Shown piece by piece: positions 52,901 to 63,713 of a stretch of DNA of 64,000 bases (position 1 is its first letter; each line of letters starts with the position of its first letter). The notes beneath the pieces were generated by a model. The model did not search any database. It was given only the letters and a program-made list of their open reading frames with translations, and was not told the origin of the DNA. Origin of the DNA: Yamagishiella unicocca. Its lineage: Eukaryota > Chlorophyta > Chlorophyceae > Chlamydomonadales > Volvocaceae. A program made the position numbers and the translations under genes. The DNA is taken from assembly GCA_003116995.1 (NCBI GenBank), contig BDSL01000050.1:62001-126000 (forward strand). The letters run 5' to 3'.

Positions 52901-54602
52901 GCAGCGTACGACTGCTCGTCAGCTCGTACGACGTGGCTCACTCACCGTACCCAGCGCACCTCAGCGCCACCAGCCGTACTCCGCACTTGGCCAGAACCTC
53001 CGCGACCTGCGGGCCCACAGGACCGCACATCCACGCGTGATCGACCCACCGACCCACCGACCCACTGTCACCAACCCATCGTAGCTGGAGTCGTCATACT
53101 GGAGTCTTCATGACTGGAGCCGTCAAGACCGGAGTCGTCAGGACTGGGGCGACCCCCGGGGGCGGGGCTTGTCGTCTTCATCGGGCTGGGGCTGCTGCCC
53201 CAGTACAGCATCACGGCAGCAGCAGCAGCAGCAGCAACAGCAGCAACAGCAGCAACAGCAGCAGTAGCAGCCCCGGAACGTGCGTCACCTCCGCTGAGAC
53301 GAAGTCATTGACGAACACCACTGCCGCCTGGTAGCCCTCCGCCAGCTGCGCCGTCTCCCGCGTCAGCGGCGTCTACCGTTTCAGGGGGCCGGGGGTGGTG
53401 AGGGGGGGGGGTACATAAAAGAAGCGGTAACTCGACATGGGGAGTGTAGCTGGTGCACAGTCTTCGGTGAGGATGGGGGGCGAGGTTTGGGGTGCAAGTA
53501 GATCCCCCTGCGCGGGCGGGGGGGTGGCATAAGGACCGCGCGCGGGGGGTGGCGTGAAAACCGTTGACGCGAAAAAGACAGCATAGTTGGCGCATGGTCG
53601 GCGGGCATCTAGTTTGTGGGCGCATGCTGGAGCACTGGGGCGGACTACCGGCAAACCTGTGGAGGCGTCCCGTCGTGGCTGTGTAAAGGAAAAAAGAAAA
53701 AAGAAAACGAATAGACCGCGCGCGCGGGGGGGGGGAGATGGCATAAAAACCGTTGACGCGACAATGACAAGATAGTTGGACGGGATAGGTCGTCGGACAC
53801 CGCGCGGGGCGGGGGGGTTGATAAGAGAATCCGCGGATCCACGGCCGCGCGGGGGGAGAGGCGTAGCCAGGAAACCCGTGGACATGACATTGGGCAGACG
53901 ATGTGGGGTCGAGGCCAGGGTGAGGGGGCGGAGGGAAGGTTATGACTGGAGGAGACCAGGGTGAGGGGGCGGAGGGAAGGTTATGACTGGAAGGGGCTTC
54001 TTAGCGGGGGGCTTGCGTGTGCTCGGAGCGTTCAGAAGGCGTGTTTGGTTGCGTGTGTGGGAGTGGGCGTGAGGTGCCTAGTTCCCCTCAGTCCCTTCAG
54101 TCGGTTACCCAGGGGGGGGTGCATATAGGACTTCTTTTCTGCGGACTTACGCGTCACGCCGTACCTCGACAAACATGCTGTTGGGGTAGTACTTGCGCAA
54201 GGGCTCTGAAAGGAAGTCCTGTGAGCGCCCGGGGGGGGGGGGGATGTGTATGATGCGGAGGGGCTCCAGGCAGGGCTCAAGAGCACGGCAGGAGGTAAGG
54301 CGTCATAGCGGGGCTGCGATGGTTACCTTTACGTATTGCGCCGCCGAGAAGCATATCACTTTTGTAGACGACACCTGGAGCGCCTCCGCGCCGCTCACGT
54401 TGATGCGAAAGGATTCGGAATCTGGAGCCGACTCCGGAGCGCTGCCGCTTCTGTCGTCGGTACTTTGCGACAAATAACGAGCGCCCGCGCACTGCCGCGG
54501 CTCCAGGGGATCGCGAGGGCATAGCGGCAGCAGAGCGCTCGGCAAACGGAGCTGAGCCCCGCGACGAGCGCAGCGGCCCATAAGGGCTATTAGGTGTGCC
54601 AT
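49961..54602 (-). CDS. NAD-dependent D-lactate dehydrogenase (LdhA type), probably organelle-targeted, 420 aa
   Basis: Eleven exons: 54602-54327, 54218-54165, 53372-53289, 53006-52946, 52704-52590, 52339-52305, 51823-51720, 51473-51310, 50902-50752, 50472-50416 and 50122-49961 (TAG). Phases agree at all junctions (1,263 bases). The first 75 residues are Arg/Ser-rich without acidic residues early on, like a chloroplast or mitochondrial transit peptide. Catalytic-domain landmarks are AAVVFVNDFV, LVALRCAGYDRVDLAA, VPAYSPESVAEHAVALIFAL, the NAD site VGVVGTGVIG (GTGVIG 230-235), NVSRGG with catalytic Arg313, DVYENE with the acid near 340-342, and TPHSAFLT with His380. The enzyme reduces pyruvate to D-lactate with NADH during dark anaerobic fermentation. 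Exon 6 is a 35-base microexon (RLHVTHLRTLM). Start ATG 54602 is the first; Met8 is an alternative. Confidence 0.93.
50945..51121. repeat. 37-bp minisatellite in D-lactate dehydrogenase intron 8
   Basis: About five copies of GTGGGAGGGTTCGTGTCGCC followed by GGGAGGTGTCAGCAGCG, inside intron 50903-51309. Confidence 0.93.
51530..51560 (+). repeat. dispersed intron repeat, family A, partial (D-lactate dehydrogenase intron 7)
   Basis: GGTTTCGAGGAAGACCCGTA then GGCGGATGAGG, matching the 5' part of family A. A diverged piece also lies at 53870-53890. Confidence 0.75.
52195..52248 (-). repeat. dispersed intron repeat, family B (D-lactate dehydrogenase intron 6)
   Basis: Complement of family B: TCACTCCTATGTCATGCAAC then CGGGTCTTCTCGCTCCCCCC. 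Matches copies at 28268, 30945, 30990, 33560, 33610 and 33750 in monooxygenase introns. Confidence 0.8.
52726..52856. repeat. (GGGGGGA)n purine array in D-lactate dehydrogenase intron 4
   Basis: 130 bases of GGGGGA/GAGAGGGGGG on the + strand, which is pyrimidine-rich on the coding strand and lies just downstream of exon 4. Confidence 0.95.
53219..53273 (+). repeat. (CAG/CAA)n trinucleotide run in D-lactate dehydrogenase intron 3
   Basis: About 17 AGC/AAC units on the + strand within the intron 53007-53288. Confidence 0.9.
53408..53475 (+). repeat. dispersed intron repeat, family B (D-lactate dehydrogenase intron 2)
   Basis: ACATAAAAGAAGCGGTAACT, CGACATGGGGAGTGTAGCTG and GTGCACAGTCTTCGG match the copies at 29630-29690 and 22987-23050. 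Related blocks with GGCATAAAAACCGTTGACGC and GATAGTTGG occur at 50200-50280, 53525-53600 and 53735-53800, all in introns of this gene. Confidence 0.8.
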
Positions 54603-54920
54603 ACCTGCCCCAAGTGTGGAATTTTATCACCGCTACTAGCCTTGCCAAAAAGCTCTAAGAGAGAAGACCGCCCAGCAATGCCGTGCGTGCGCGCTGTATG
54701 TACGAAGTATTCTCTTTCGGTGGCCAGGTAAAGCAGCAGGTAACGTATCGCCGTCGGGTAAACGTCTTCGAGGGCAAGTTGGATTCATAACGCAGTGGCA
54801 TTTTCTGGCAAAGCGGCGAAGTATTGAAACCACTGCCGGCATGAGCCCAACAGCAGCTGCTTGCTTACATTGTATAAACAGCAGCTTGCAGGACTTAGGT
54901 ATAAAGATAAAATGACAATT

Positions 54921-55212
54921 GTAGGTAGATAACGCGAATGCATTTGAGCACAACTGGTCAACAGCGGCAGGATCGTGCGACTGGGGCAGTTGCGGTTCGT
55001 TGGCAAGCTACCGTAACCATCCGTAACCCGCCAGGAGCCGCTTCTAGGCCAAACAGTATCCTCGCTGGCGCCAATTTGAAAATGCAAGCGCCTGCCTTTC
55101 GGAGCCATTGAAGTAGCCTCCCCTGCAGGACTCCCATCCGTAACAGTCTGCAGATAGGAAGGGGAGGCACGACCTGTTCGCACAAGTCGCATGAGTGGGT
55201 GCCCCGGGTCAT
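54921..55212. repeat. dispersed repeat of about 290 bp, copy 1
   Basis: Matches 63714-64000 in the same orientation. Shared blocks are TAACGCGAATGCATTT, ACTGGTCAACAGCGGCAG, GACTGGGGCAGTTGCGGTTC and CGCCAGGAGCCGCTTCT. Identity is about 80% by eye with small indels. On the minus strand both copies can be read as GGLRxxTVACQRTATAPV, which may or may not be coding. Confidence 0.85.
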
Positions 55213-56024
55213 GTCTCGACAGCTGAACACTAACAGGTTTTGCTCTTGTAACAATTTCACCGGCTGCCGCGGACTGCCAGCAGCAGCAGCATCGGGCCAC
55301 GACTGGTAAACACCGTGTGCGACGCATTCCTCCCACGAGTCCGCCACAGAGGGACGACATCGAATTGGGCTTCGTGGAACCTCCAAGTGACACAACTTGC
55401 ACAATAAGCTTGTTCCCAAGCTCGCTTGTCATTACAAGGTTATACAGAGCATGCAGTTTCAGCAAACCTCATCTATTTTGCGTTCTCCCGTCACACCTGT
55501 CAGATCCACAACGTGTACAACAGCAGCTGCCAGCCATACACTGGCGCATCCCCTGTGACCGCCGGATAAGTGGATTAGTGCCCCATGCCCACCCTCTGCA
55601 CAGCCGAATCAGACCGTCGTTTGGTAACTCTGTAACGTGTTCCGGGTTCATCACATGTTTTCATTCGGCATACACCGTAACATGGTCGTCTACAGTCCAA
55701 TGAAGTCCCAGCATCACTACTCTTGATGCGCATTGTGGAGCTCTGGCGGTTCCGCGTGTCCGCGTGTCCGCGTGTGCTCCAAGGGTCGCGGAAAACGGGG
55801 ATAGGAGCTGTAACATTTTCTTTCGACGATAACTTATAGGGTGCAGATTCACGTCATCTATTTATTACACGCTGCGAACCTGGCGTATGCAATTAGTCGG
55901 CGCAATAATGCACGAACGATGCAAGCATGACTTCGCGGCTGGTGCGTTTCGTAACCTATAACCGGTCATACAAATTGCATCTGTTAAGCACATATTTCAG
56001 GACTCTTAGCAGTGCCTTCCAGAG

Positions 56025-56190
56025 GCTGGCCGTTTAGGGGCGCCAGTCAAGGCTGCTGAGGCCGGCCGTCCAGGGGCGCCAGTCAAGGCTGCTGAGGCTG
56101 GCCGTCTAGGGGCGCCAGTCAAGGCTGCTGAGGCCGGCCGTCTAGGGGCGCCAGTCAAGGCTGCTGAGGCTGGCCGCCTAGGGGCCGCCA
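56025..56190. repeat. 36-bp minisatellite, nearly five copies
   Basis: Unit GGCCGTCTAGGGGCGCCAGT then CAAGGCTGCTGAGGCT, with T/C differences between copies. Confidence 0.95.
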
Positions 56191-57975
56191 GGGCGGTCGA
56201 GGTGTTTCCCGGGTGGGCGTTACTCGTTGAATGTGCATCACCACCACCACTGTAGTATGGTAAGAGGGCTGGGATCGTCGCGGAGGTGACGCCGTACATG
56301 TACGTACAGCAGTGCAGTTCCAATGTTGATGTGAGGTGTCGCGACGTACGAGAACTGCGTTCATGGCAACGTAGTTGTAGGTGGCATAGACGGACTGGTT
56401 GAGACAGGTGGATAGATGGTGCAGGGTTTGCAGGAATAAGATTTTTAAGGATTACGCTGCTGAGCGAGAAGGGCTGGGCGCTTGGGTATCCCCTAGCTCA
56501 GAAATGGCCTGAGTCATGGGCGCTGAGTCATGGGTGCTGAGGTTCGGCGCGTCTTAGATCACAGGCCCTACGGAAGTGCAATTTGCGGAATTCCCACCCA
56601 CCCCGCCTGAATTTTCAAGACGCATGGGTTCTCTGTACGCGCAATACATCCTTTGCTTTGATGCTTCCGATATTCACAACGGAATTCGTGATGTTGGAAA
56701 TTTATCCACGGCAATGTGTCCATACATTTCCAACTTCATGAATTCCGTTGTGGGTATCGGAAGCATCCAAATGATACTTCTGTGCACCTATCATCCAGTC
56801 CGCGGCCTCTCAGGTGCTGCGGGCAAAGAGCTGTCATCGGTAGGCCGTACGATGCAGCGGCTGATAGGCACAGCTCCGATGCGGGCGATAACAAGAGAAG
56901 TGTTCTGGTACCGGCGGCGGAGGCGACGGTGTTGAGTGGCAGCCTGACAGGCTGATTCTTAGTAATCTGGAGCTCACCGTCCATGTGAGCCGTATGTTCC
57001 GCACTCGCGCCCCACAACACTTGCGATGCGCCCGATGGCTCCACCTTTTAGGGTCTGGAGCCCACTGTAACAATTACAACTTGCAATTCGCTCCGCACGG
57101 AGCGACCACACAGCCGCAGCTCCTGGCAGGGTGGCACCCAGCGGGGGACAAGGGGTGTCGGCTTCCTCGAAGCCGGAAAAAGGGCGGGGCCCCCTTACAT
57201 CCGTAAAGGCCGGTTGCTTAGCCGCGTGTGTGACAACAGCAGCAGGGCTGTTTCACCACGCAAGGATAGAACCGGCTTGACAGAAGAGTAAGAGGAAGCC
57301 AACATTAATTGATTACATGCGCCAATTCCGGGCGCATGCCGCATGGTCAGTACCGCGAAGCGCCAACCAACATGCCCTTGTCGTGGAAGGCCAGAGCGTT
57401 GCTTAGCAAACCAACGTTGTTGTAACGGTTACAGCGGGTTCCAGACAAAGAGGTAGAACCATCGGGCGCATCGCCTGACACTGAACAAGACGGAGGAAAC
57501 AAAGACCGACCTGCAACGGAACAAAGGCAAACCACCAGAACACCAAACCGACAGGCCGTAGGCACACAGAGCAGCCGCCAGCACCCCAGGGGGAATTTGC
57601 ACTAGAGGCTCCCCTATCAGGAACTGGCCACCAACCAACCTAACAGCCCAGCAGCCGACGAACCAGTGAAGCGCCTCAACGATGCAAACATCGGAACCAG
57701 CCACCTCTCATCCCATAAGGCACGGACCCCTAGCAGGCCTCAACACGCCTATAGAGCCAGAAAGTATGAAGCACGGGAAACCCCGCTCCCCAAGACAACC
57801 CGGGCCGATCACGAATCCACCAGTACCTCAGCCGGTCCCCCGCACACAAGGCGACTGGCGACAACCCGCAAGAAAGGATGCCGAGTTACATGCGGGTTAC
57901 ATGGAAATCATCTGCGAGGTGCCTGCTGACAGAGCTGAGGGGCCCACGGTAGACAACACACCATAATCGTCGTTG

Positions 57976-59155
57976 CCGGGCATCCTTGCAAATGATATGA
58001 GCCGGGGAATCGTTGGGAACACGGGTATTATTGCTTGCTTTGGTGGGAACACACGGTGCGTGTCATGACCGTGTTCCCGGCATTCTAAGCCGTGTTCCCG
58101 CCCTTCCAATTGGTCCGGACACAACAAATAGTCCTTATACGTCATACAGAGGGTACCGGGCATCCATGCGAATGATATGAGCCGGGGAATCGTTGGGAAC
58201 ATACACGGGTGTTATTGGTGGAAACACGGTGCGTGTGTTCCCGGCATTTTAGGCCGTGTTCCCGCCCTTGCAATTGGTGGGACACGGTGCATGCCATTCC
58301 CAGCATTTTAGGCGGTTGACAGCGTGGACAGCTGTGTGCGGGCGGCGGGTGACAGTGTGGACAGCCGTGTGCGGGCGGCGGGTGACAGCATGGACAGCCG
58401 TGTGCGGGCGGCGGGTGACAGCATGAGCAGCTGTGTGCGGGCGGCGGGTGACAGCGTGGACAGCTGTGTGCGGGCGGCGGGTGGCAGCGTGGACAGCTGT
58501 GCAGCTGGTCCTGCTTTGTAATACACCAGAATGGACGCCATTCTGTCATTGCTGCTGCTGTTCACAACCAGGCCAGGTCGGGCTGGTTAACCGGTCCGTA
58601 GGGTCGGTTAATCTTCGGTTAACGAGCGTTGAACCCCCGTTTGGGATACTGAGTGCAAGGGTACGAAAACACATGGTTTGTAAACCTGGGTACCCGTTTA
58701 CAGGGGTCGGTAGCCAGAAACGGTACTGTAACCCAACCATAGGGTTCGTTAACCGGGGTACCCGTTGGGTACCCGTTTACCCAACCACTAGGTTGGGTTA
58801 CCCTTGCACTCGGTAACTGACACGACCGTTTACCGACCCTCTAACGACGGTTGACCGACCCACCCAATAACCGACACCCACGGTCAGCCAAAACGACCCC
58901 TAACCGACACGTTTATGCCATAGGACGTGTTCCCGCCTTTCCAGTTGTCCAGACACATCGAATTAATCGTAGGCATCGTATTGAAAGGTATCGGGCGTCA
59001 TGCGGATGATATGAGCGGGAGAATTGGTGGGAACACGGGGGTTATTGGTGGGAACATGGTGTGTGTCATGACCGTGTTCCCAGCGTTTCAGGACGTGTTC
59101 CCACCCTTGCGAGTGGTCCGGACACATCGAGCTTTTATCCGTCATACTAAGGGTA
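57976..59155. repeat. compound satellite: three diverged copies of a 160-185-bp unit
   Basis: Copies at about 57976-58155, 58156-58320 and 58985-59155. Each contains GGGCATCC(T/A)TGCGAATGAT or a variant, ATGAGCCGGGGAATCGTTGG, GAACACGG, GACCGTGTTCCC and TTGCAATTGGTCCGGACAC. Between copies two and three lie the 33-bp minisatellite and an AT-richer GGTTAACC-rich stretch (58585-58870). Confidence 0.85.
58312..58505. repeat. 33-bp minisatellite, six copies
   Basis: Unit GGACAGCTGTGTGCGGGCGG and then CGGGTGACAGCGT, with small variants. Confidence 0.95.
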
Positions 59156-59796
59156 CCGTAGGCTTGGAGTGATTTTGGGCAGTATTCTGTGGGGACGTAA
59201 GGCTAGCCGGTCATGCTTGGGAACACGGGAACACAGTCATTACCGGGTAGGCGGGTAGCCGGTCGAGTTGCCTACTGCGTTGAGTGCGTCTCCTCGCAGG
59301 TCCTGATTACTCAGCGTTATGTACCAAACCATTGTGAGGCTTGTGCATGGCAACCATCGCCAAAGTGCCGGCTGGCACAGCCGAGCGCGCCACGGGAGAG
59401 AGCATCTAAGGTCTCGATCGGTTGGCTTACGACAGTAGTAGCGCAGGTCATAAAACGAAACGGCTAGCCTATCATGCATAAAGTGCAAAGGTGCTCGGCC
59501 CGGCAAGCCGCAACAATGGTGAAGTTAGATGCAAGGCCGCGGCGAGCGGATATCAGAGATATCAGATGCCGTGGCTTGATCTATTTATCATAAGATACAT
59601 GGAACCTGCTAGAGGGAAGTATAGTGCGAAAGGCGTTGCTTTGTAGCTTTGACCGCGGCCTTGCTCCACGGCGACCGTGAAACTCATTCTCACCCAAATG
59701 ATTTTTGCTTGCCAAAGTAATGTTAGGGTGTAATAGAGGATACATAAGGCTATTGAAATATGGTTAAAGTTGGGCGTCCTATAATGTTTGGTCCGA

Positions 59797-59834
59797 ACGC
59801 ACGGACGGACGGATGGACGGACGGACGGACGGAC
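59797..59834. repeat. (GGAC)n run
   Basis: GGACGGACGGATGGACGGAC-type tetranucleotide run. A similar run lies at 63040-63062 on the other side of the inverted repeat. Confidence 0.9.
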
Positions 59835-60510
59835 TAGCCGCGTTCAGCGCGGGGGGGGGGGCGTAGCTCCCCGACGTTTCTGTCAGTTCTGTCTCGTTCA
59901 TCCCGTTCGGCACGAGGCGTGGGAGCCGTGCGGCGGCGGCGGCCGCGGCGGCGTGCTGGGCCCGTGGGTCGGGTGGCCCGTGGGTCGGAGAGGCGGATGG
60001 AGGCGGATGGAGGCGTTATGGAGAGGCGGATTTTGGCGGTGAGAATTCTAGTGTGTAGTTATTGTTACTGGCTTCCGTGGTTTGGTTTTATTCGTGCGAG
60101 GCGTGTGAGCGTTTTGTTGGCGGCAGCCGACCCACGGGTTGGGTGGTGGTGGACGGTGCAGGTTCGTTAAGTTATTGCGAGGTGTAGAGCGGGAAGGTAG
60201 TTGAGGAGGTGAGATGCGCGAGTTGATGTGCGCGTGTGCTGGTTTTTTGGTACGAGGTTGGAGGTTTGGCGCGCCGCGGATATAAGATGGCGTGTGCGTG
60301 GTGTTTACGTAGTGTATGCGCATTATTGTGTACGCATTATTGTCTACATTTACGCATTATTGTTTACATAACGCGTTAGGGTGTTAAGGCGTTAAGCGTT
60401 GGCCATGTCGAAGGAGGCAAGGTGAGGGTATGTGAGGTGTGTTCTTCACCGTGTGCGTGTGGCCGCGGCGCTGTGGTGTCATCGGCTGTGGATGGACGCT
60501 TGTGTTGCAG

Positions 60511-61685
60511 GTCGCCGGCAGGGAGTGTGGCGTCGGGCGGTAAGCGGGCCCGGACGCAGCCGCCGGTTGCATCATCGACGCCACAGTCGACTGGTGCGTC
60601 GACTTCGGCGGCGCCGGCGAGCCCGGCGCCGAGGTGAGTGAGGGTCATTTAACGTTGTGATGATGTTGGCGTTGGTTACTGAGTGTGTATTGCGCTGCGA
60701 TGTGCAGGGGTCAGGATGTGACGTTCTTCCTGAATTTCACGGCCGGTCTGAAGGGTGGGAATCGGTTGTGGTGTGGCGTACAGTGTGGTGAGGGGAGTTT
60801 TGTGGGAGGCCTGATGGCGGGTCGGGGGGTCGCTCTGGTGGAGGTGTCCAACGAGGTGCTGAAGGTGCTACAGGAGAAGGAGGCGTTGTTTCGGAAGGTG
60901 ACGTTGACGAATGTGCAGTCGGCACAGTTGTCGACGTTTGTGACATCGCGGTGTGCGGGTCTGGTGGTGTACCAGTATAAGACTTCGGGCTAGACGTCGG
61001 TGTCGGTTGAAGATGTCTCCGAGGTGCCGCATGTGCTTCTCGGTACATTGCGGTACCCGGCGTTCGTTTCGGAACGGCAGGCGCCGGTGCCAGAGACGGA
61101 GTATCCGAAGGATGGGAGTGCATTGTTGGTGGTACTTATGGCGGGGGGGCCGATGGGGGGGACGGGTCCGCAGAAGATCCGTGCGTACGTGGCGTGTGGG
61201 AGCGAGGTTGACCCGAAGGCGGGTAAGGTTGAGCTGGCGGTGTCTCGGGAGACGCCGGCTTGCTGCATGGGTCAGTTGTGGGAGGTGGCGGCGCGGGGCG
61301 GTTCGTTGCTTGTGTTTGCGTCGCGGGTCGGGGGGGCTACCGATCCGAGGTACTCGGAGACGGTGTGGTTGAGTGGTACTGTGGTGGCGGTGGTGGGTGT
61401 GCCGGGTCAGTGGCCAGTGAAGCGTGTGCAGCTGTTTCTCGATGTGGTGGAGCGGGTGGAGCGGGTTGGGGAGGCAGCGGAAGCCACCGATGTGGTGGTG
61501 GCATGGGAGTCGCGGGGGGCGGGAGTGAGTACGTTGCTGGAGGATGGTGCTCATGTAGGGGCGTGTTTGTCGCCCATTGTCACCATGGATACGACGGCGG
61601 CGGGGCGTGCAGTGATTCCGTTGGCGGTGACCACTGCGTCGGGAGGGGTCTTTCCGGCCTGTGTGGAGGATCGGGACGTCTTGGA
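60511..61685 (+). pseudogene. left-arm copy of an unrecognised spliced gene, with a premature stop
   Basis: Exon 60511-60633 (SPAGSVASGGKRARTQPPVA...) has an acceptor TGTTGCAG and a donor GTGAGT. It joins in phase to the exon that starts at 60708 (RGQDVTFFLNF). The frame is stopped by TAG at 60991-60993, where the right arm has CGG, then reopens (TSVSVEDVSEVPHVLLGTL...) and runs to the centre of the inverted repeat. No domain is recognised. Confidence 0.7.
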
Positions 61686-62888
61686 AAAAAACTCGCTAAA
61701 CCCCGGGAGCTTCTCCAAGACGTCCCGATCCTCCACACAGGCCGGAAAGACCCCTCCCGATGCAGTGGTCACCGCCAACGGAATCACTGCACGCCCTGCC
61801 GCCATCGTATCCATGGTGACAATGGGCGACAAACACGCCCCTACATGAGCACCATCCTCCAGCCACGTACTCACCCCCGCCCCCCGCGACTCCCACGCCA
61901 CCACCACATCGGTGGCTTCCGCTGCCTCCCCAACCCGCTCCACCCGCTCCACCACATCGCGAAACAGCTGCACACGCTTCGCTGGCCGCTGACCCGGCAC
62001 ACCCACCACTGCCACCACAGCACCACTCAACCACACCGTCTCCGAGTACTTCGGATCGGTAGCCCCCGCGACCCGCGACGCAAACACAAGCAATGAACCG
62101 CCCCGCGCCGCCACCTCCCGCAACTGAACCATGCAGCGAGCCGGCGTCTCCCGAGACACCGCCAGCTCAACCTTACCTGCCTTCGGGTCAACCTCGCTCC
62201 CACACGCCACGTACGCACGGATCTTCTGCGGACCCGTCCCCCCCATCGGCCCCCCCGCCATAAGTACCACCAACAATGCACTCCCATCCTTCGGATACTC
62301 CGTCTCCGGCACCGGCGCCTGCCGTTCCGAATCGAACGCCGGGTACCACAATGTACCGAGAAGCACATGCGGCACCTCCGAGACATCCTCAACCGACACC
62401 GACGTCCGGCCCGAAGTCTTATACTGGTACACCACCAGACCCGCACACCGCGATGTCACAAACGTCGACAAGTGTGCCGACTGCACATTCGTCAACGTCA
62501 CCTTCCGGAACAACGCCGCCTTCTCCTGTAGCACCTTCAGCACCTCGTTGGACACCTCCACCATAGCGACCCCCCGACCCGCCATCGGGCCTCCCACAAA
62601 ACTCCCCTCACCACACTGTACGCCACACCACAACCGATTCCCACCCTTCGGACCGTCCATGAAATTCAGGAAGAACGTCACATCCTGACCCCTGCACATC
62701 GCAGCGCAAAACACACTCAGTAACCAACGCCAACATCATCACAACGTTAAACAACCCTCACTCACCTCGGCGCCGGGCTCGCTGGCGCCGCCGAAGTCGA
62801 CGCACCAGTCGACTGTGGCGTCGATGATGCAACCGGCGGCTGCGTCCGGGCCCGCTTACCACCCGACGCCACACTCCCTGCCGGCGAC
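61551..62888 (-). CDS. right-arm copy of an unrecognised spliced gene, open across the palindrome centre
   Basis: Exons 62888-62766 and 62691-61551 join in phase at an Arg codon. The first exon is Ser/Pro-rich with a basic GGKRAR patch; further upstream exons are not resolved. The second encodes about 330 residues of well-mixed protein: QDVTFFLNF, GNRLWCGVQCGEGSFVGG, VEVSNEVLKVLQEKAALFRK, CAGLVVYQYK, ALLVVLMAGGP, SLLVFASRVAGAT and VVAWESRGAGVSTWLEDGAH. It ends naturally near CVEDRDVLEK at the centre, then continues about 55 codons into the antisense of the left arm before TGA. It is not recognised as any transposase or enzyme I know. The symmetric exon structure in both arms shows that the gene existed before the duplication. 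Confidence 0.55.
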
Positions 62889-62949
62889 CTGCAACACAAG
62901 CGTCCATCAACAGCCGATGACACCACAGCGCCGCGGCCACGCGCACACA

Positions 62950-63713
62950 GTAGCAATAACTAGATATTAGGAACGTCCCCGATAAAATTCGCCTCTCGGG
63001 AACGCCGCGTGAAGGTGTCCGGGCTGTTGAACGCGTCCGGATGGACGGACGGACGGACGGACATGGGCAACCCTAGGGGGTGGGGCCCCCAGAGGCGCTT
63101 CGCGCTGGGGCCCCGCCCAAAAAACGAGCAGCAGCCGTAGCCCCGGGCAGCACAGGCCGCCGGCAGCCACCGCGGCGCCGGCGCCACACCACCACTGTTG
63201 CTGCTGCCGGAGTGCCGCGGCGCGACCTCTGGGGCCTCTGGGATCCTCAATGCAGCCCCCAACCAGGTCCGTCAGCCAGCTACAAACGCGAGTCGCAACG
63301 CTTGGCCCGCCCTCCCATCGGACGTTCCAGTAGTTGCAGATAGTTGCCAAACGAAACAACTGGAACAGTACATCACAAACATCATAAGAATTATACCTTC
63401 CGGTTGGATTTGCCGACGCTTAGCAATGCAAAAAATGCAAGGCGGTCGGAACCAGATCCACGAAGGCCAGAGTTGCCCAGAACTGCGCTTCGCTTGTAAT
63501 GGAAAAATCCGTATTCACGGAGGCAGCGCGAGGATCAAGGAACTTGAGACGCAAGTACCCGTAGGAGAATCTGGGTGCTTGGGGTATCAGCGATAAGATT
63601 TACATGCAGGTGCACGCGACGCACCGACGCGGCCCGACTCTGTGCAATGACAGGTCGCCGTCCACGCAAAGGCGTCTATAGACGCACTAAATAACGTGTG
63701 ACCCTCTAGAGCT
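62950..63713. other. flank of the inverted repeat, no gene recognised
   Basis: Contains a (GGAC)n run and a GC-rich stretch with GGGGCCCC blocks at 63080-63115. A similar GGGCGGGGCCCCC block is at 57180-57200. Open frames here lack support. Confidence 0.4.

Larger units (their letters stand above)
54603..60450. other. intergenic repeat-rich region, no gene recognised
   Basis: No exon of a known family was seen. It contains the dispersed repeat at 54921-55212, minisatellites at 56025-56190 and 58312-58505, a compound satellite at 57976-59155 and a (GGAC)n run at 59797-59834. Short open frames here lack splice-compatible neighbours. The first few hundred bases above 54602 should include the promoter of the D-lactate dehydrogenase gene. 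Confidence 0.45.
60451..62949. repeat. long inverted repeat, arms 60451-61685 and 61714-62949
   Basis: The two 1.24-kb arms are reverse complements of each other apart from scattered substitutions, and are separated by a 28-base spacer. At the centre GGATCGGGACGTCTTGGA is followed by its exact complement. Similarity stops at about GTGTGCGTGTGGCC (60451) and the matching end near 62949. The arms differ at many positions, including a stop codon, so this is not a simple copied read. Confidence 0.95.

Noticed and set aside
60451..62949. Inverted repeat as a sequencing chimera
   Set aside because: The arms differ at many sites, including a stop codon and several amino-acid changes, and their outer flanks are unrelated, so it is not a read folded back on itself.
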